Assembly (NCBI GenBank): GCA_021205485.1
Contig: JAJPXK010000079.1
Coordinates: forward strand, 1 to 11,576
Direction of reading: 5' to 3'
DNA length: 11,576 nucleotides
Origin: Clostridia bacterium
Lineage (GTDB): Bacteria > Bacillota > Clostridia > Christensenellales > Borkfalkiaceae
The notes below the pieces were generated by a model, which was given only the letters and a program-made list of their open reading frames with translations, was not told the origin of the DNA and made no database searches. How positions within the stretch are numbered: position 1 is the first letter of the stretch; each line of letters begins with the position of its first letter. A program made the translations under genes and the position numbers. Below, one piece after another: positions 1 through 6,919 of this stretch.

Positions 1-32
1 AATTAATATTTTAAATTATTGACTTAAGCTTT

Positions 33-956
33 TTGCCTTGCGATATTCTTTCCGCTATAAAAAACCTTAACGAAAATTATATATCTGAAATTCGTTTAAG
101 GAAGGGACAACCTGTAATTATTGAGTACAAAGGCGAATATAAATATTTATGCGGCTTCGGCGTTACAGACAAAGCGGATATCGCGGCGATATGCCGAGAT
201 CCGTCCGAAACTCTGTATAGGGCGATGGATGGTAGCGTGTACAGCTTTTCGGAGCAGATAAAAGAGGGGTTTGTCACGGTAAAAGGCGGAATACGGATAG
301 GCATCGCGGGAGAGTACGTAACGGAAAACGGCCGCGTAAAGACAATAAAAAACGTAACGTCTTTAAATATAAGGATTCCGCATAACGTGACAGGTTGCGG
401 TTGTTTTATATACGAAAAATTGCTTAAAAATGGACTTTCGAGCATACTGCTGTATTCCTCCCCGGGGTTCGGCAAGACGACTATGCTCAGGGATTTGATA
501 TCTGCCATAAGCAGAAATTATAAAATAAATATCCTTGTTTTGGACGTGAGGAACGAAATAAGCGGAGGAAGCGAGGGGTACAACCTCGGCGAAAACGTAG
601 ACGTTATATTAAGCTGCGACAAGCTTGTTTCTATGCAAAACGTAATAAGGGCGATGAAGCCGCAGCTTATCGCAACAGACGAACTTTACGGCGACGACGA
701 CATCAGGGCGGTAAAATATGCGAAAGATTGCGGTATTTACACATTGGCGTCTTCACATATATGCAGTCGCGCAATTTTGCAAAAAATGCCTTTCGATTAT
801 TATGTCCGCCTAACGGGGATTGACTGTAAACCGGAAATTTATGATAAAAATTTTGATATTGTTTGCGATAGTGGCGCTTACAACGTTTGCGGGCGTTCTG
901 CTGTCGGCGGAAAAGAAAAAGAGAATGGCGGTGTACAGCGAACTTTACGAATTTAA
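33..956 (+). CDS. spoIIIAA: SpoIIIAA, stage III sporulation ATPase
   Basis: Cytoplasmic mother-cell ATPase of the SpoIIIA-SpoIIQ channel, related to type II/IV secretion ATPases, needed to keep the engulfed forespore active. The P-loop is at residues 143-150 (SPGFGKTT, with K148 and T149), followed by a VLDVRNEI segment (168-175) and a Walker B-like LIATDE (212-217). The first P-loop glycine appears replaced by serine. At 307 residues it has the usual family length. The start is uncertain: TTG at 33 has no visible Shine-Dalgarno, and an in-frame TAA at 12-14 limits extension to six codons, none a standard start, although those codons (DLSFL before P) look family-like. The last 39 codons overlap spoIIIAB in another frame, and the tail after about residue 277 resembles nothing I know in the family. 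First gene of the spoIIIA operon; its promoter must lie upstream of the window. Confidence 0.93.
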   Translation: MPCDILSAIKNLNENYISEIRLRKGQPVIIEYKGEYKYLCGFGVTDKADIAAICRDPSETLYRAMDGSVYSFSEQIKEGFVTVKGGIRIGIAGEYVTENGRVKTIKNVTSLNIRIPHNVTGCGCFIYEKLLKNGLSSILLYSSPGFGKTTMLRDLISAISRNYKINILVLDVRNEISGGSEGYNLGENVDVILSCDKLVSMQNVIRAMKPQLIATDELYGDDDIRAVKYAKDCGIYTLASSHICSRAILQKMPFDYYVRLTGIDCKPEIYDKNFDIVCDSGAYNVCGRSAVGGKEKENGGVQRTLRI

Positions 957-1266
957 CGAATTATTGCTTTTAAATATGAAATTCGGACGGGAAGACATGC
1001 CTAAAATCGCAGAGGGCTTTACCTATATGAAGGAGCTGACGGAAGGGAAGTGTATTCTTAAGGGCGAAGACGGGGACTTTTTAGAAAGCTACATTAAAAA
1101 CCTTGGCAAAACGGACGCAGCTTCGCAGATTGACTATTTAAACGACAGAAAAGTTTACATAAAAAAATATAAAGACGAAAGCTTCGCCGATTACAAAAAA
1201 TACAGCTCGCTGTACGTAAAAATCTTTTTTATGTTAGGCGCGCTTATAGCCGTTCTTCTCGCTTAA
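841..1266 (+). CDS. spoIIIAB: SpoIIIAB, stage III sporulation membrane protein
   Basis: Small bitopic protein thought to pair with the SpoIIIAA ATPase at the mother-cell side of the channel, with a GspF-like helical domain. It has an N-terminal membrane helix (residues 2-22), a charged helical middle containing the family-like segment LGKTDAASQ, and a C-terminal membrane helix (about 125-141). I chose ATG 841 (141 aa) because the protein then opens directly with the hydrophobic helix, as known SpoIIIAB proteins do. An upstream TTG at 820 would add seven polar residues. It is slightly shorter than the Bacillus protein. It overlaps the end of spoIIIAA by 116 bases, and spoIIIAC begins on the base after its stop codon. 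Confidence 0.88.
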   Translation: MIKILILFAIVALTTFAGVLLSAEKKKRMAVYSELYEFNELLLLNMKFGREDMPKIAEGFTYMKELTEGKCILKGEDGDFLESYIKNLGKTDAASQIDYLNDRKVYIKKYKDESFADYKKYSSLYVKIFFMLGALIAVLLA

Positions 1267-1464
1267 ATGGATATCAGCATTATTTTTAAAATTGCCGCGG
1301 TAGGCATAATTATTACGATAATCTGCCAGGTGCTTAAAAAGTCCGACCGTGACGATATAGCCACAATAGTCAGCCTTGTCGGCCTGATAATAGTTTTAAT
1401 GACGGTAATAAGCCTTATCGCCGATTTGTTTGAGCAGGTAAAGCTTTTATTCGATATGTTCTGA
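1267..1464 (+). CDS. spoIIIAC: SpoIIIAC, stage III sporulation membrane protein
   Basis: A 65-residue protein with two membrane helices (about 5-22 and 30-53) joined by a short charged loop (KKSDRDD). This matches the size and form of SpoIIIAC, an inner-ring membrane component of the mother-cell channel assembly. ATG follows the spoIIIAB stop with no gap. The stop overlaps the next start as TGATG, which points to translational coupling. The paralogous next gene, spoIIIAD, shares the two-helix design. Confidence 0.92.
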   Translation: MDISIIFKIAAVGIIITIICQVLKKSDRDDIATIVSLVGLIIVLMTVISLIADLFEQVKLLFDMF

Positions 1465-1856
1465 TGATAATTGCCAAAGTTTGCGTGATAGCCGCCATAA
1501 CAGCCGTATCGGCGTTTATATTAAAGGCCAATAAATCGGAATTGGTTCCGCTCTGCCTCGCCGCGGGCGGAATAATAATGATTTTATGCGTGTTTGACTA
1601 CCTTGCCGAAAGCGTACAGCTTATAAAAACTTTTACCGAACAGACGGGCATAAACAGCTCTGTGGTTAAAATGATTTTCAGGATTATAGGGATAGGCTAC
1701 ATTGTGGAACTTACTGCTTCATCCATAAAAGATTTAGGTTTTGACAGCGTAGCGGACAAGCTTATAATGTGCGGAAGGATAGTAATTTTTATGGTTTCGG
1801 CGCCGATTTTAAAAAACTTGTACGAGGTTATAATGTCTCTTATCGGCATAGTATGA
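1464..1856 (+). CDS. spoIIIAD: SpoIIIAD, stage III sporulation membrane protein
   Basis: A 130-residue membrane protein of the SpoIIIAC/AD family and part of the SpoIIIA channel in the mother-cell membrane around the forespore. It has two N-terminal helices (about 3-20 and 28-46), a short amphipathic stretch, then the recognisable conserved half: IIGIGYIVEL, a KDLGFDSVADK segment and a final hydrophobic helix near residues 103-115. The length is typical. It overlaps spoIIIAC by one base (TGATG) and spoIIIAE by four (ATGA), so it sits inside a translationally coupled chain. Confidence 0.93.
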   Translation: MIIAKVCVIAAITAVSAFILKANKSELVPLCLAAGGIIMILCVFDYLAESVQLIKTFTEQTGINSSVVKMIFRIIGIGYIVELTASSIKDLGFDSVADKLIMCGRIVIFMVSAPILKNLYEVIMSLIGIV

Positions 1857-3046
1857 ATGTAAAAAACAGAAAGAAGCTTGTTTTTATACTTATTTTAATA
1901 GTTCTCGGCGTAGTATTGACGTTTATTCCCGCTGTAGCTGCTTTCGCGGACGAAGGCGAGGACGAGCTGAGCGAAAGTATTTTATCTTTGCTTGAAAGCC
2001 TTGACTTATCCGCCTTGCAGGCATATCTTGACGAAAATTCGGACAGCTATTTATTCAATTTCGGCAGCACCGCCGAGGATATAATTTCTTATCTTATAAA
2101 CGGCTATGCAGGAACGGACTGCGGAAGTTACATATCCGAAATTATGTCTGTAGTATTTTCTGACGCTATTTCCCTTATACCGGTTTTTGCCGAAGTTACG
2201 GCTGTGGCGTTGCTTACGGCGATATTTTCGGGCGCAGAAGGGAGCGTTATAGGCAAATCCACCTCAAAAATTGTACGGCTCGCCTGTTATTCGCTTATAA
2301 TTTTAATGCTTTCCGCCGCGCTTATCGGCGTAGTGGAAGAATGCGTAGACTGTATTAAATCGCTGCAAAAACAGATGGAGATCATTACGCCTATACTTGT
2401 AACGCTTACCGTTCTTACAGGCGGTACAAGCTCGGCGGCGATTTACCAGCCCGCGGCGTTGTTTCTGTCCGAAGGGGCGGTAGAAATTATAAGCGGCTTT
2501 ATATTCCCCGCGGCCATAGCTTCGGCGGTGCTTAATTTCATGTCAAAAATCAATCCGCAGATATCCTTTTCGGGCATTTCAAAGCTGTTAAAAAGCATAA
2601 TGAAGTTTGTAATAGGCGTTACCGTTACTGTATTCAGCCTGTTTATTACCGTTCAGAGTTCGGCGTCGTCGCTTTTAGACGGTATACTGTTCAAAACGAC
2701 GAAATACGTAGTTTCTAACTCGGTGCCGATAGTAGGCGGGTTTATTTCAAGCGGGTTTGACCTTCTTACGGCGGCGGGGCTTTTAATAAAAAGTTCGGCG
2801 GGAGTATGCGGAATAATTCTGTTGGCAAGCGAAATAGCGTCGCCTGTAATTCTTCTTACGGCGTTTTCGGTAATGCTTAAAATAACGGGCGCGATAGCGC
2901 AAGCCGCGGGCGACAACGAACTGTATTCGCTTATGTCCGATTTGTCGTCGGATACCGAATACTTCCTCGCGGGGCTGTTAACCGTCGCCTTTATGTATGT
3001 GTTTACTATAATGCAAATAATAAACTCGGCGGTAAACTTTTTATGA
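1853..3046 (+). CDS. spoIIIAE: SpoIIIAE, stage III sporulation polytopic membrane protein
   Basis: A 397-residue polytopic protein and the largest membrane component of the SpoIIIA complex; its homologue in Bacillus is about the same length. The start ATG at 1853 forms an ATGA overlap with the spoIIIAD stop. It gives a textbook signal peptide: basic NVKNRKK, a hydrophobic core, and a likely cleavage after AFA (residues 30-32) before DEGED. An extracytoplasmic N-terminal domain of about 70 residues follows, then a series of hydrophobic segments from residue 100 to the C-terminus. Reading further upstream in the same frame would only run through spoIIIAD codons and lose the signal peptide, so the shorter start is preferred. 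Confidence 0.95.
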   Translation: MNVKNRKKLVFILILIVLGVVLTFIPAVAAFADEGEDELSESILSLLESLDLSALQAYLDENSDSYLFNFGSTAEDIISYLINGYAGTDCGSYISEIMSVVFSDAISLIPVFAEVTAVALLTAIFSGAEGSVIGKSTSKIVRLACYSLIILMLSAALIGVVEECVDCIKSLQKQMEIITPILVTLTVLTGGTSSAAIYQPAALFLSEGAVEIISGFIFPAAIASAVLNFMSKINPQISFSGISKLLKSIMKFVIGVTVTVFSLFITVQSSASSLLDGILFKTTKYVVSNSVPIVGGFISSGFDLLTAAGLLIKSSAGVCGIILLASEIASPVILLTAFSVMLKITGAIAQAAGDNELYSLMSDLSSDTEYFLAGLLTVAFMYVFTIMQIINSAVNFL

Positions 3047-3483
3047 CTGCGTATCTTGTAACAGCCTGCGGGGCCGTGTTTTTATCGGTTGTGGTGTCAT
3101 TTATCATTCCGCAGGGCAGGCTCGGAAAAACTATAACGGCGACGCTTCGCCTTGTGTGCATAGCCATACTTATTTCGCCCCTTGTGGATGTCTTTGATTT
3201 TTCGTCGGAAGCATACGAAGACTTTGTCGATTATGAGTATATCTGTTCAGTTTACAGCAAAACGCAGAGCGACGCTATGCAGCAGGTTTTGTACGAACAG
3301 TTTGCCGTACAGTCGGAATGTTCGGTGACGATAATCTATTCCGACGACGCTTTCTGCGTAGAAAAAGTCGAAGTATGTCTATTAAACGCGAATGAAGAAA
3401 TTGCAGATAAAATCTATGAATATTTGCAGGCTGACGGTTATATAAATATTACTGTATATGAACAAACGGACGGCGGTATCTGA
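3043..3483 (+). CDS. spoIIIAF: SpoIIIAF, stage III sporulation protein
   Basis: A 146-residue protein with two N-terminal membrane helices (about 3-22 and 31-50) and an extracytoplasmic C-terminal domain (about 85-140). The alternating beta-strand and helix pattern (SVTIIYSD, VEKVEVCLL, IADKIYEYL, YINITVYEQ) fits a ring-building motif like those of SpoIIIAG, SpoIIIAH and secretion-system rings. It is shorter than the Bacillus protein of about 206 residues, apparently in the region between the helices and the ring domain. It starts with an ATGA overlap to spoIIIAE, and its end overlaps spoIIIAG by 26 bases. Confidence 0.88.
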   Translation: MTAYLVTACGAVFLSVVVSFIIPQGRLGKTITATLRLVCIAILISPLVDVFDFSSEAYEDFVDYEYICSVYSKTQSDAMQQVLYEQFAVQSECSVTIIYSDDAFCVEKVEVCLLNANEEIADKIYEYLQADGYINITVYEQTDGGI

Positions 3484-3817
3484 TTTTTTTAAAGAAAAGA
3501 AAAAGATAATACTTGTTATAACGCTTGTGGCTTTGCTTGCCGCCGCGGTGTATCTGTTTTTCGGCGCGGAAAGCCAGAGCGGATTGTCGCAGCAATCGGC
3601 TTATACCGAAACGGAGACAAAGCTCGCGGATATGCTTTCATCTATAGAGGGCGTAGGCGATGTACGGGTTTATGTAACCGAAACGGAGGATGAGATAACG
3701 GGGGTTGTGGTGGTATGCGAAGGGGCCGACAGCATACTGGTAAAAAACAACGTGCTCAACGCCGTCTCTACGGCGCTTAACATAAATAAACAAATTATAG
3801 CTATTTATTCAATGTAA
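3458..3817 (+). CDS. spoIIIAG: SpoIIIAG, compact ring-forming sporulation channel protein
   Basis: A 119-residue, single-pass protein: cytoplasmic basic N-terminus, membrane helix at about 17-35, a short linker, then a ring-building domain at about 52-118 (KLADMLSSIEGVGDVRVYV, then ITGVVVVCEGADS and LVKNNVLNAVSTALNI). SpoIIIAG forms the large ring of the intercellular channel in the space between mother cell and forespore. The Bacillus protein is about twice as long because a long insertion (the beta-triangle) splits its ring domain. Here the two halves are joined by a few acidic residues (TETEDE), so that insertion is absent. The start ATG 3458 lies inside spoIIIAF with no strong ribosome-binding site, suggesting coupled translation. 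Confidence 0.88.
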   Translation: MNKRTAVSDFFKEKKKIILVITLVALLAAAVYLFFGAESQSGLSQQSAYTETETKLADMLSSIEGVGDVRVYVTETEDEITGVVVVCEGADSILVKNNVLNAVSTALNINKQIIAIYSM

Positions 3818-3827
3818 GGAGATGTTT

Positions 3828-4310
3828 ATGTCAAAAAGAAAAAAGATTATTGTAATGTCATCACTTGTATTGCTGCTTGCTGTTACAGCCGTACTCAATG
3901 TATTGCTCGCGCAAAGCAGCTCTGCCGAAGAAACAGCCGTTACGACTGCCAATTATTTTACTACATACCGCACCGAACGCACTTCAACCAGAAGCGAAGA
4001 GCTTTTGCAGCTTGACAGCATTATAGCCCTTTACGATTCTGAATCGGAGGAGTACGCCTCGGCCGTATCTATGAAGATGGAGATTGTTTCGGTGATGGAG
4101 CAGGAGCTTATTATAGAGACAATGATAAAATCCATAGGCTTCGCCGACGCGGTGGTCGCTATAAGCGCAGAATCAGGAAACGTCAACGTTTTTATCAATT
4201 CTGACGAGCTTACATACGACACGGCCCTGTCTATTTACAATCTTTTGCTCAATGAAGCGGGAGTTTCGGCGGGAAACATAATTATTATGCCTGTTTATTC
4301 GGAAATTTAG
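3828..4310 (+). CDS. spoIIIAH: SpoIIIAH, forespore-channel ring protein partner of SpoIIQ
   Basis: A bitopic protein that crosses the mother-cell membrane and binds SpoIIQ from the forespore side to form the channel. It has a basic N-terminus (SKRKK), a membrane helix at about residues 7-28, a family-typical stretch around 43-65 (YFTTYRTERTSTRSEEL), and a C-terminal ring-building domain from about 70 to 158. ATG 3828 (160 aa) is chosen because AAGGAG at 3816-3821 lies six bases upstream. The in-frame ATG at 3822 abuts that site and cannot use it well. It is shorter than the Bacillus protein of 218 residues. Last gene of the spoIIIA operon; I see no clear terminator between it and the following promoter. 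Confidence 0.92.
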   Translation: MSKRKKIIVMSSLVLLLAVTAVLNVLLAQSSSAEETAVTTANYFTTYRTERTSTRSEELLQLDSIIALYDSESEEYASAVSMKMEIVSVMEQELIIETMIKSIGFADAVVAISAESGNVNVFINSDELTYDTALSIYNLLLNEAGVSAGNIIIMPVYSEI

Positions 4311-4319
4311 GGCAATAAC

Positions 4320-4348
4320 TTGCAAATTTTTACAGAGTGTGTTATACT
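4320..4348 (+). promoter_or_regulatory. Sigma-A-type promoter for the Asp23-family gene
   Basis: TTGCAA (4320-4325) and TATACT (4343-4348) are separated by 17 bases, and a TGT just before the -10 gives an extended -10. The start site should fall near 4355, just ahead of AGGAG at 4357-4361. This frees the Asp23 gene from sporulation control of the spoIIIA operon. Confidence 0.75.
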
Positions 4349-4367
4349 TTAACTACAGGAGAAAATT

Positions 4368-4700
4368 ATGGCACATTTAAGACACGATCCGACTGCCACT
4401 CAAAAGGGCGATATAACCTACGACGCGGGTATTGTAAGCGGCATTGTCGCGCTTGCCATCAACGAGGTTGACGGCGTAACCCTTGTCGATTCAAAAAACA
4501 AAGGGGTTAAGCTTTCGTTTGAAAAGAACGGCATTATAGCCGACGTAAGCGTTAAAGTTGACTACGGCAACAACGTGGCGTCGCTCGCCTTCCGTATTCA
4601 GCAGTCGATAAAACACAGCGTAGAATCCATGACGAAGTTTAAGGTGGATAAAATCAACGTGCACATTCAGGATGTGGATTTCCCTGATAATTTAACGTAA
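4368..4700 (+). CDS. Asp23/Gls24 family envelope stress protein (DUF322)
   Basis: A 110-residue Asp23/Gls24-family protein corresponding in position to yqhY of Bacillus subtilis. The family signature is clear: GDITYDAGIVSGIVALA near the N-terminus, then NEVDGV, a V-K-V-DYG strand near residues 62-67 and an I-x-V-x-I strand at the end (INVHIQDVDF). Members are linked to the cell envelope and to acetyl-CoA carboxylase balance, but the molecular role is not settled. AGGAG at 4357-4361, six bases before ATG, supports the start. It has its own promoter upstream and a hairpin terminator immediately downstream, so it is largely a single-gene unit. The accB and accC genes that usually precede it in related genomes are not in this window. 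Confidence 0.92.
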   Translation: MAHLRHDPTATQKGDITYDAGIVSGIVALAINEVDGVTLVDSKNKGVKLSFEKNGIIADVSVKVDYGNNVASLAFRIQQSIKHSVESMTKFKVDKINVHIQDVDFPDNLT

Positions 4701-4708
4701 CGGAGTAG

Positions 4709-4740
4709 TATTCCCTTTTTTAAGGGAATATTTTACTTTT
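4709..4740 (+). terminator. Intrinsic terminator between the Asp23 gene and nusB
   Basis: TATTCCCTT (4709-4717) pairs perfectly with AAGGGAATA (4722-4730) around a TTTT loop, followed by TTTTACTTTT. The 9-bp stem is AT-rich, so termination may be partial. That would be needed for nusB, which begins only ten bases after the U-tract with no room for a promoter of its own. Confidence 0.75.
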
Positions 4741-4749
4741 AAGGCTTAT

Positions 4750-5151
4750 ATGAGAACTGCTGCAAGAGAAACTGTATTTAAAATTTTATTTTCTGAACAA
4801 TTCGGGCAGAATGCCGACGAACATTTCAGGGCAAGCATGTACCGCTCGGGCGGACTCACCGAAGACGACATCGCGTACTGCGATAAAATACTCGGGCTTT
4901 CGGCCGAACACAGCGCGGAGATCGCCTCGGTTATAGACAAGCATTCTTACAGCTTCCCCGAAGCGAGAATTTTCCCTGCGGACAGAAGCGCGCTTACGGT
5001 GGCGCTGGCTGAAATTTTGTATTGCGACGATATTCCCGACAAGGTTTCGGTAAACGAGGCGGCAAACATAGCCTCTAAATATTCCTCGGAAAAGAGCGCT
5101 TCGTTTATAAGCGGCATACTCTCTTCGGTGATAGGTGAAAAGGATGTATAA
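4750..5151 (+). CDS. nusB: NusB, transcription antitermination factor
   Basis: NusB binds boxA RNA together with ribosomal protein S10 (NusE) to promote processive rRNA transcription. The 133-residue length is normal. N-terminal RTAARETVFKILF matches the family opening. The C-terminal signature DKVSVNEAANIASKYSSEKS, followed by FISGILSSV, is the classic NusB helix that carries the conserved NEA and KS/F residues. ATG 4750 has only a weak AAGG (4741-4744) upstream. folD overlaps its last eight bases. It lies directly behind the Asp23 terminator, so expression probably depends on read-through or on an unseen promoter within the upstream gene. Confidence 0.95.
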   Translation: MRTAARETVFKILFSEQFGQNADEHFRASMYRSGGLTEDDIAYCDKILGLSAEHSAEIASVIDKHSYSFPEARIFPADRSALTVALAEILYCDDIPDKVSVNEAANIASKYSSEKSASFISGILSSVIGEKDV

Positions 5152-5992
5152 GATAATAGACGGCAAGGCCCTAGCCGCAAAAATGCGGGCAGAAATTAAG
5201 CTTAATGTTCAGTCTTTTAAAGATAAAAGCGGCAAAAGCATAGGCCTTGCGGTTGTTCTTGTAGGCGACGACTCTGCCTCGCAGGTTTACGTACGCAATA
5301 AGATAAAGGCCTGCGAAGAGGTCGGCATAAAATCTTATTCTTACAGGCTGGATAAAGATACCCCTCAGGATAAAGTAGAGGAGCTTGTAAAGAGTCTCGC
5401 CTCGGATAAAAACGTAAACGGCATTTTAGTACAGCTTCCGCTGCCCGCTCATCTCGATTCAAAGAAAATTCTTTCGCTTATACCGTACGAAAAGGACGTG
5501 GACGGTTTCTGCGCGGAAAATATCGGCAGGCTGTGCATGAACGAAGATTGCCTTGTGGCATGCACGCCTAACGGCGTCATGCAGATGTTCGCGAGCGAAG
5601 GCATAGATTTAAAGGGCAAAAACGCCGTTGTGGTAGGCCGCTCCAACATTGTAGGCAAACCTATGGCGATGCTTTTAACAAACGCCGACGCGACGGTTAC
5701 GTTGTGCCACAGCAAGACTAAAAATCTTAAAGAAAAGTGCCTTGAAGCGGATATTCTTGTAGCCGCCATAGGCAAGGCGAAATTTATTACGGCCGATATG
5801 GTAAAGGAAGGGGCCGTTGTTATAGACGTAGGCATGGACAGGGACGAAAACGGAAAGCTTTGCGGCGACGTTGACTTTGAAAACGTCAAAGAGAAGTGTT
5901 CGTTTATAACGCCCGTGCCTGGCGGCGTAGGGCCTATGACAATTACCATGTTGATGTACAATACATATCTCGCCGCGGTAAGGAGTTTATAA
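5144..5992 (+). CDS. folD: FolD, methylene-THF dehydrogenase/cyclohydrolase
   Basis: Bifunctional cytosolic enzyme converting 5,10-methylene-THF to methenyl-THF (NADP-linked) and then to 10-formyl-THF, which feeds purine and formyl-Met-tRNA synthesis. At 282 residues it has family length. The catalytic Y49-x3-K53 (YVRNK), QLPLP (97-101), KDVDGF (117-122), the CTPNG segment (140-144), the dinucleotide-binding GRSNIVGKP (165-173) and the C-terminal PVPGGVGPMT (257-266) are all present. ATG 5144 is preferred over an upstream GTG at 5135 because AGGTG (5133-5137) sits six bases before it. It overlaps nusB by eight bases; ispA begins four bases after its stop. xseA and xseB, which often follow folD, are absent here. 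Confidence 0.97.
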   Translation: MYKIIDGKALAAKMRAEIKLNVQSFKDKSGKSIGLAVVLVGDDSASQVYVRNKIKACEEVGIKSYSYRLDKDTPQDKVEELVKSLASDKNVNGILVQLPLPAHLDSKKILSLIPYEKDVDGFCAENIGRLCMNEDCLVACTPNGVMQMFASEGIDLKGKNAVVVGRSNIVGKPMAMLLTNADATVTLCHSKTKNLKEKCLEADILVAAIGKAKFITADMVKEGAVVIDVGMDRDENGKLCGDVDFENVKEKCSFITPVPGGVGPMTITMLMYNTYLAAVRSL

Positions 5993-5996
5993 TATC

Positions 5997-6875
5997 TTGT
6001 TGAATTTTCAGGAAAAGTACGACAGTTATCTGAATATATTTAATGCCAGGCTTGAAAGTTTTTGCCGCAGCCTTGAGTGCAAGCCCGAAATTTTAAGCGA
6101 AAGCATGAAATACAGCCTGCAAAGCGGAGGCAAACGCATCCGCCCCGTTTTAATGCTTGCCGTGGCCGAACTTTTAGGCGTTGACGCCGAAGTTGTGCTT
6201 GATTACGCTTTATCGCTTGAACTTATCCACACCTATTCGCTTATCCACGACGATTTGCCTGAAATGGATAACGACGATTACCGCAGGGGCAAACTTACAA
6301 ACCATAAAGTGTTTGGCGCCGGCAACGCCGTGCTTGCGGGCGACGCCCTTTTAAACACCGCTTATTCAATACTTTTTGATTGCTGCAAAAAGGGAAGGGA
6401 ATACGTTGACGCCGCAGGTTTTATTTGCGACGGAGCGGGCGTCAACGGAATGATTGCGGGTCAGTCTGCCGACTTGTATTGCGAGGCCAACAAAATAAAC
6501 GACGAAAAATGGCTGCAATACATTGTAAAAAACAAGACTGCTAAGCTTATAACGGCCGCCGTAGCCGCGCCCTGTGTGTTGAAGGGAGGCAAATACTTTC
6601 TTGAATTTAAACAGTTCGGCGAAGATTTAGGCATACTTTTCCAGCTTGTCGACGATATTCTTGACGAAAAGGGCAGTTTTGACAAGCTCGGCAAGACGAT
6701 AGGCAAAGACAAGGAAGAAAATAAACTTACCTATGTATCTTTTTACGGCATAGACGAAAGCTGCGTAATAGCCGACGTTATCTACGACAGGTGTATAAAA
6801 CTTCTGGACGGGATAGAGGGTGACACCGAATTTTTAAAGCAGATCGCCGCGTTTGTCCGCCACAGGGAAGTATAA
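5997..6875 (+). CDS. ispA: Farnesyl diphosphate synthase-type polyprenyl synthetase
   Basis: Cytosolic prenyltransferase that condenses isopentenyl diphosphate with allylic diphosphates; geranyl and then farnesyl diphosphate are the expected products. GGKRIRP (44-50) and the first aspartate-rich motif DDLPEMDNDD (85-94), with the two-residue insertion typical of bacterial FPP synthases, are present. So is GQSADL (155-160) and the second aspartate motif DDILD (219-223). The aromatic Y80 five residues before the first motif is consistent with a short-chain product. The start is TTG 5997, with AAGGAG (5980-5985) eleven bases upstream; a second TTG follows at 6000. At 292 residues it is of usual size. 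Just downstream lies the promoter for the large noncoding RNA. Confidence 0.95.
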   Translation: MLNFQEKYDSYLNIFNARLESFCRSLECKPEILSESMKYSLQSGGKRIRPVLMLAVAELLGVDAEVVLDYALSLELIHTYSLIHDDLPEMDNDDYRRGKLTNHKVFGAGNAVLAGDALLNTAYSILFDCCKKGREYVDAAGFICDGAGVNGMIAGQSADLYCEANKINDEKWLQYIVKNKTAKLITAAVAAPCVLKGGKYFLEFKQFGEDLGILFQLVDDILDEKGSFDKLGKTIGKDKEENKLTYVSFYGIDESCVIADVIYDRCIKLLDGIEGDTEFLKQIAAFVRHREV

Positions 6876-6884
6876 TTTTAATAG

Positions 6885-6916
6885 TTGACATTTAAATAAA
6901 TGTGTGTTAATATAAT
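6885..6916 (+). promoter_or_regulatory. Strong sigma-A-type promoter driving OLE RNA
   Basis: A consensus TTGACA (6885-6890) lies ten bases after the ispA stop. Seventeen bases on is TAATAT (6908-6913), preceded by TGT, giving an extended -10. An overlapping perfect TATAAT (6911-6916) would need a 20-base spacer. Either predicts a start near 6920-6923, exactly where the pairing 5' end of the RNA begins. Confidence 0.8.
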
Positions 6917-6919
6917 ATC

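Noticed and set aside
1769..1852. A longer SpoIIIAE start at 1769.
   Set aside because: It adds 28 codons read from spoIIIAD in another frame and places polar residues before a clear signal peptide. ATG 1853 with the ATGA overlap is better.
4786..5180. Overlapping minus-strand frames of 77 and 126 codons opposite nusB and folD.
   Set aside because: Shadows of two genes with strong family signatures; no independent signals.
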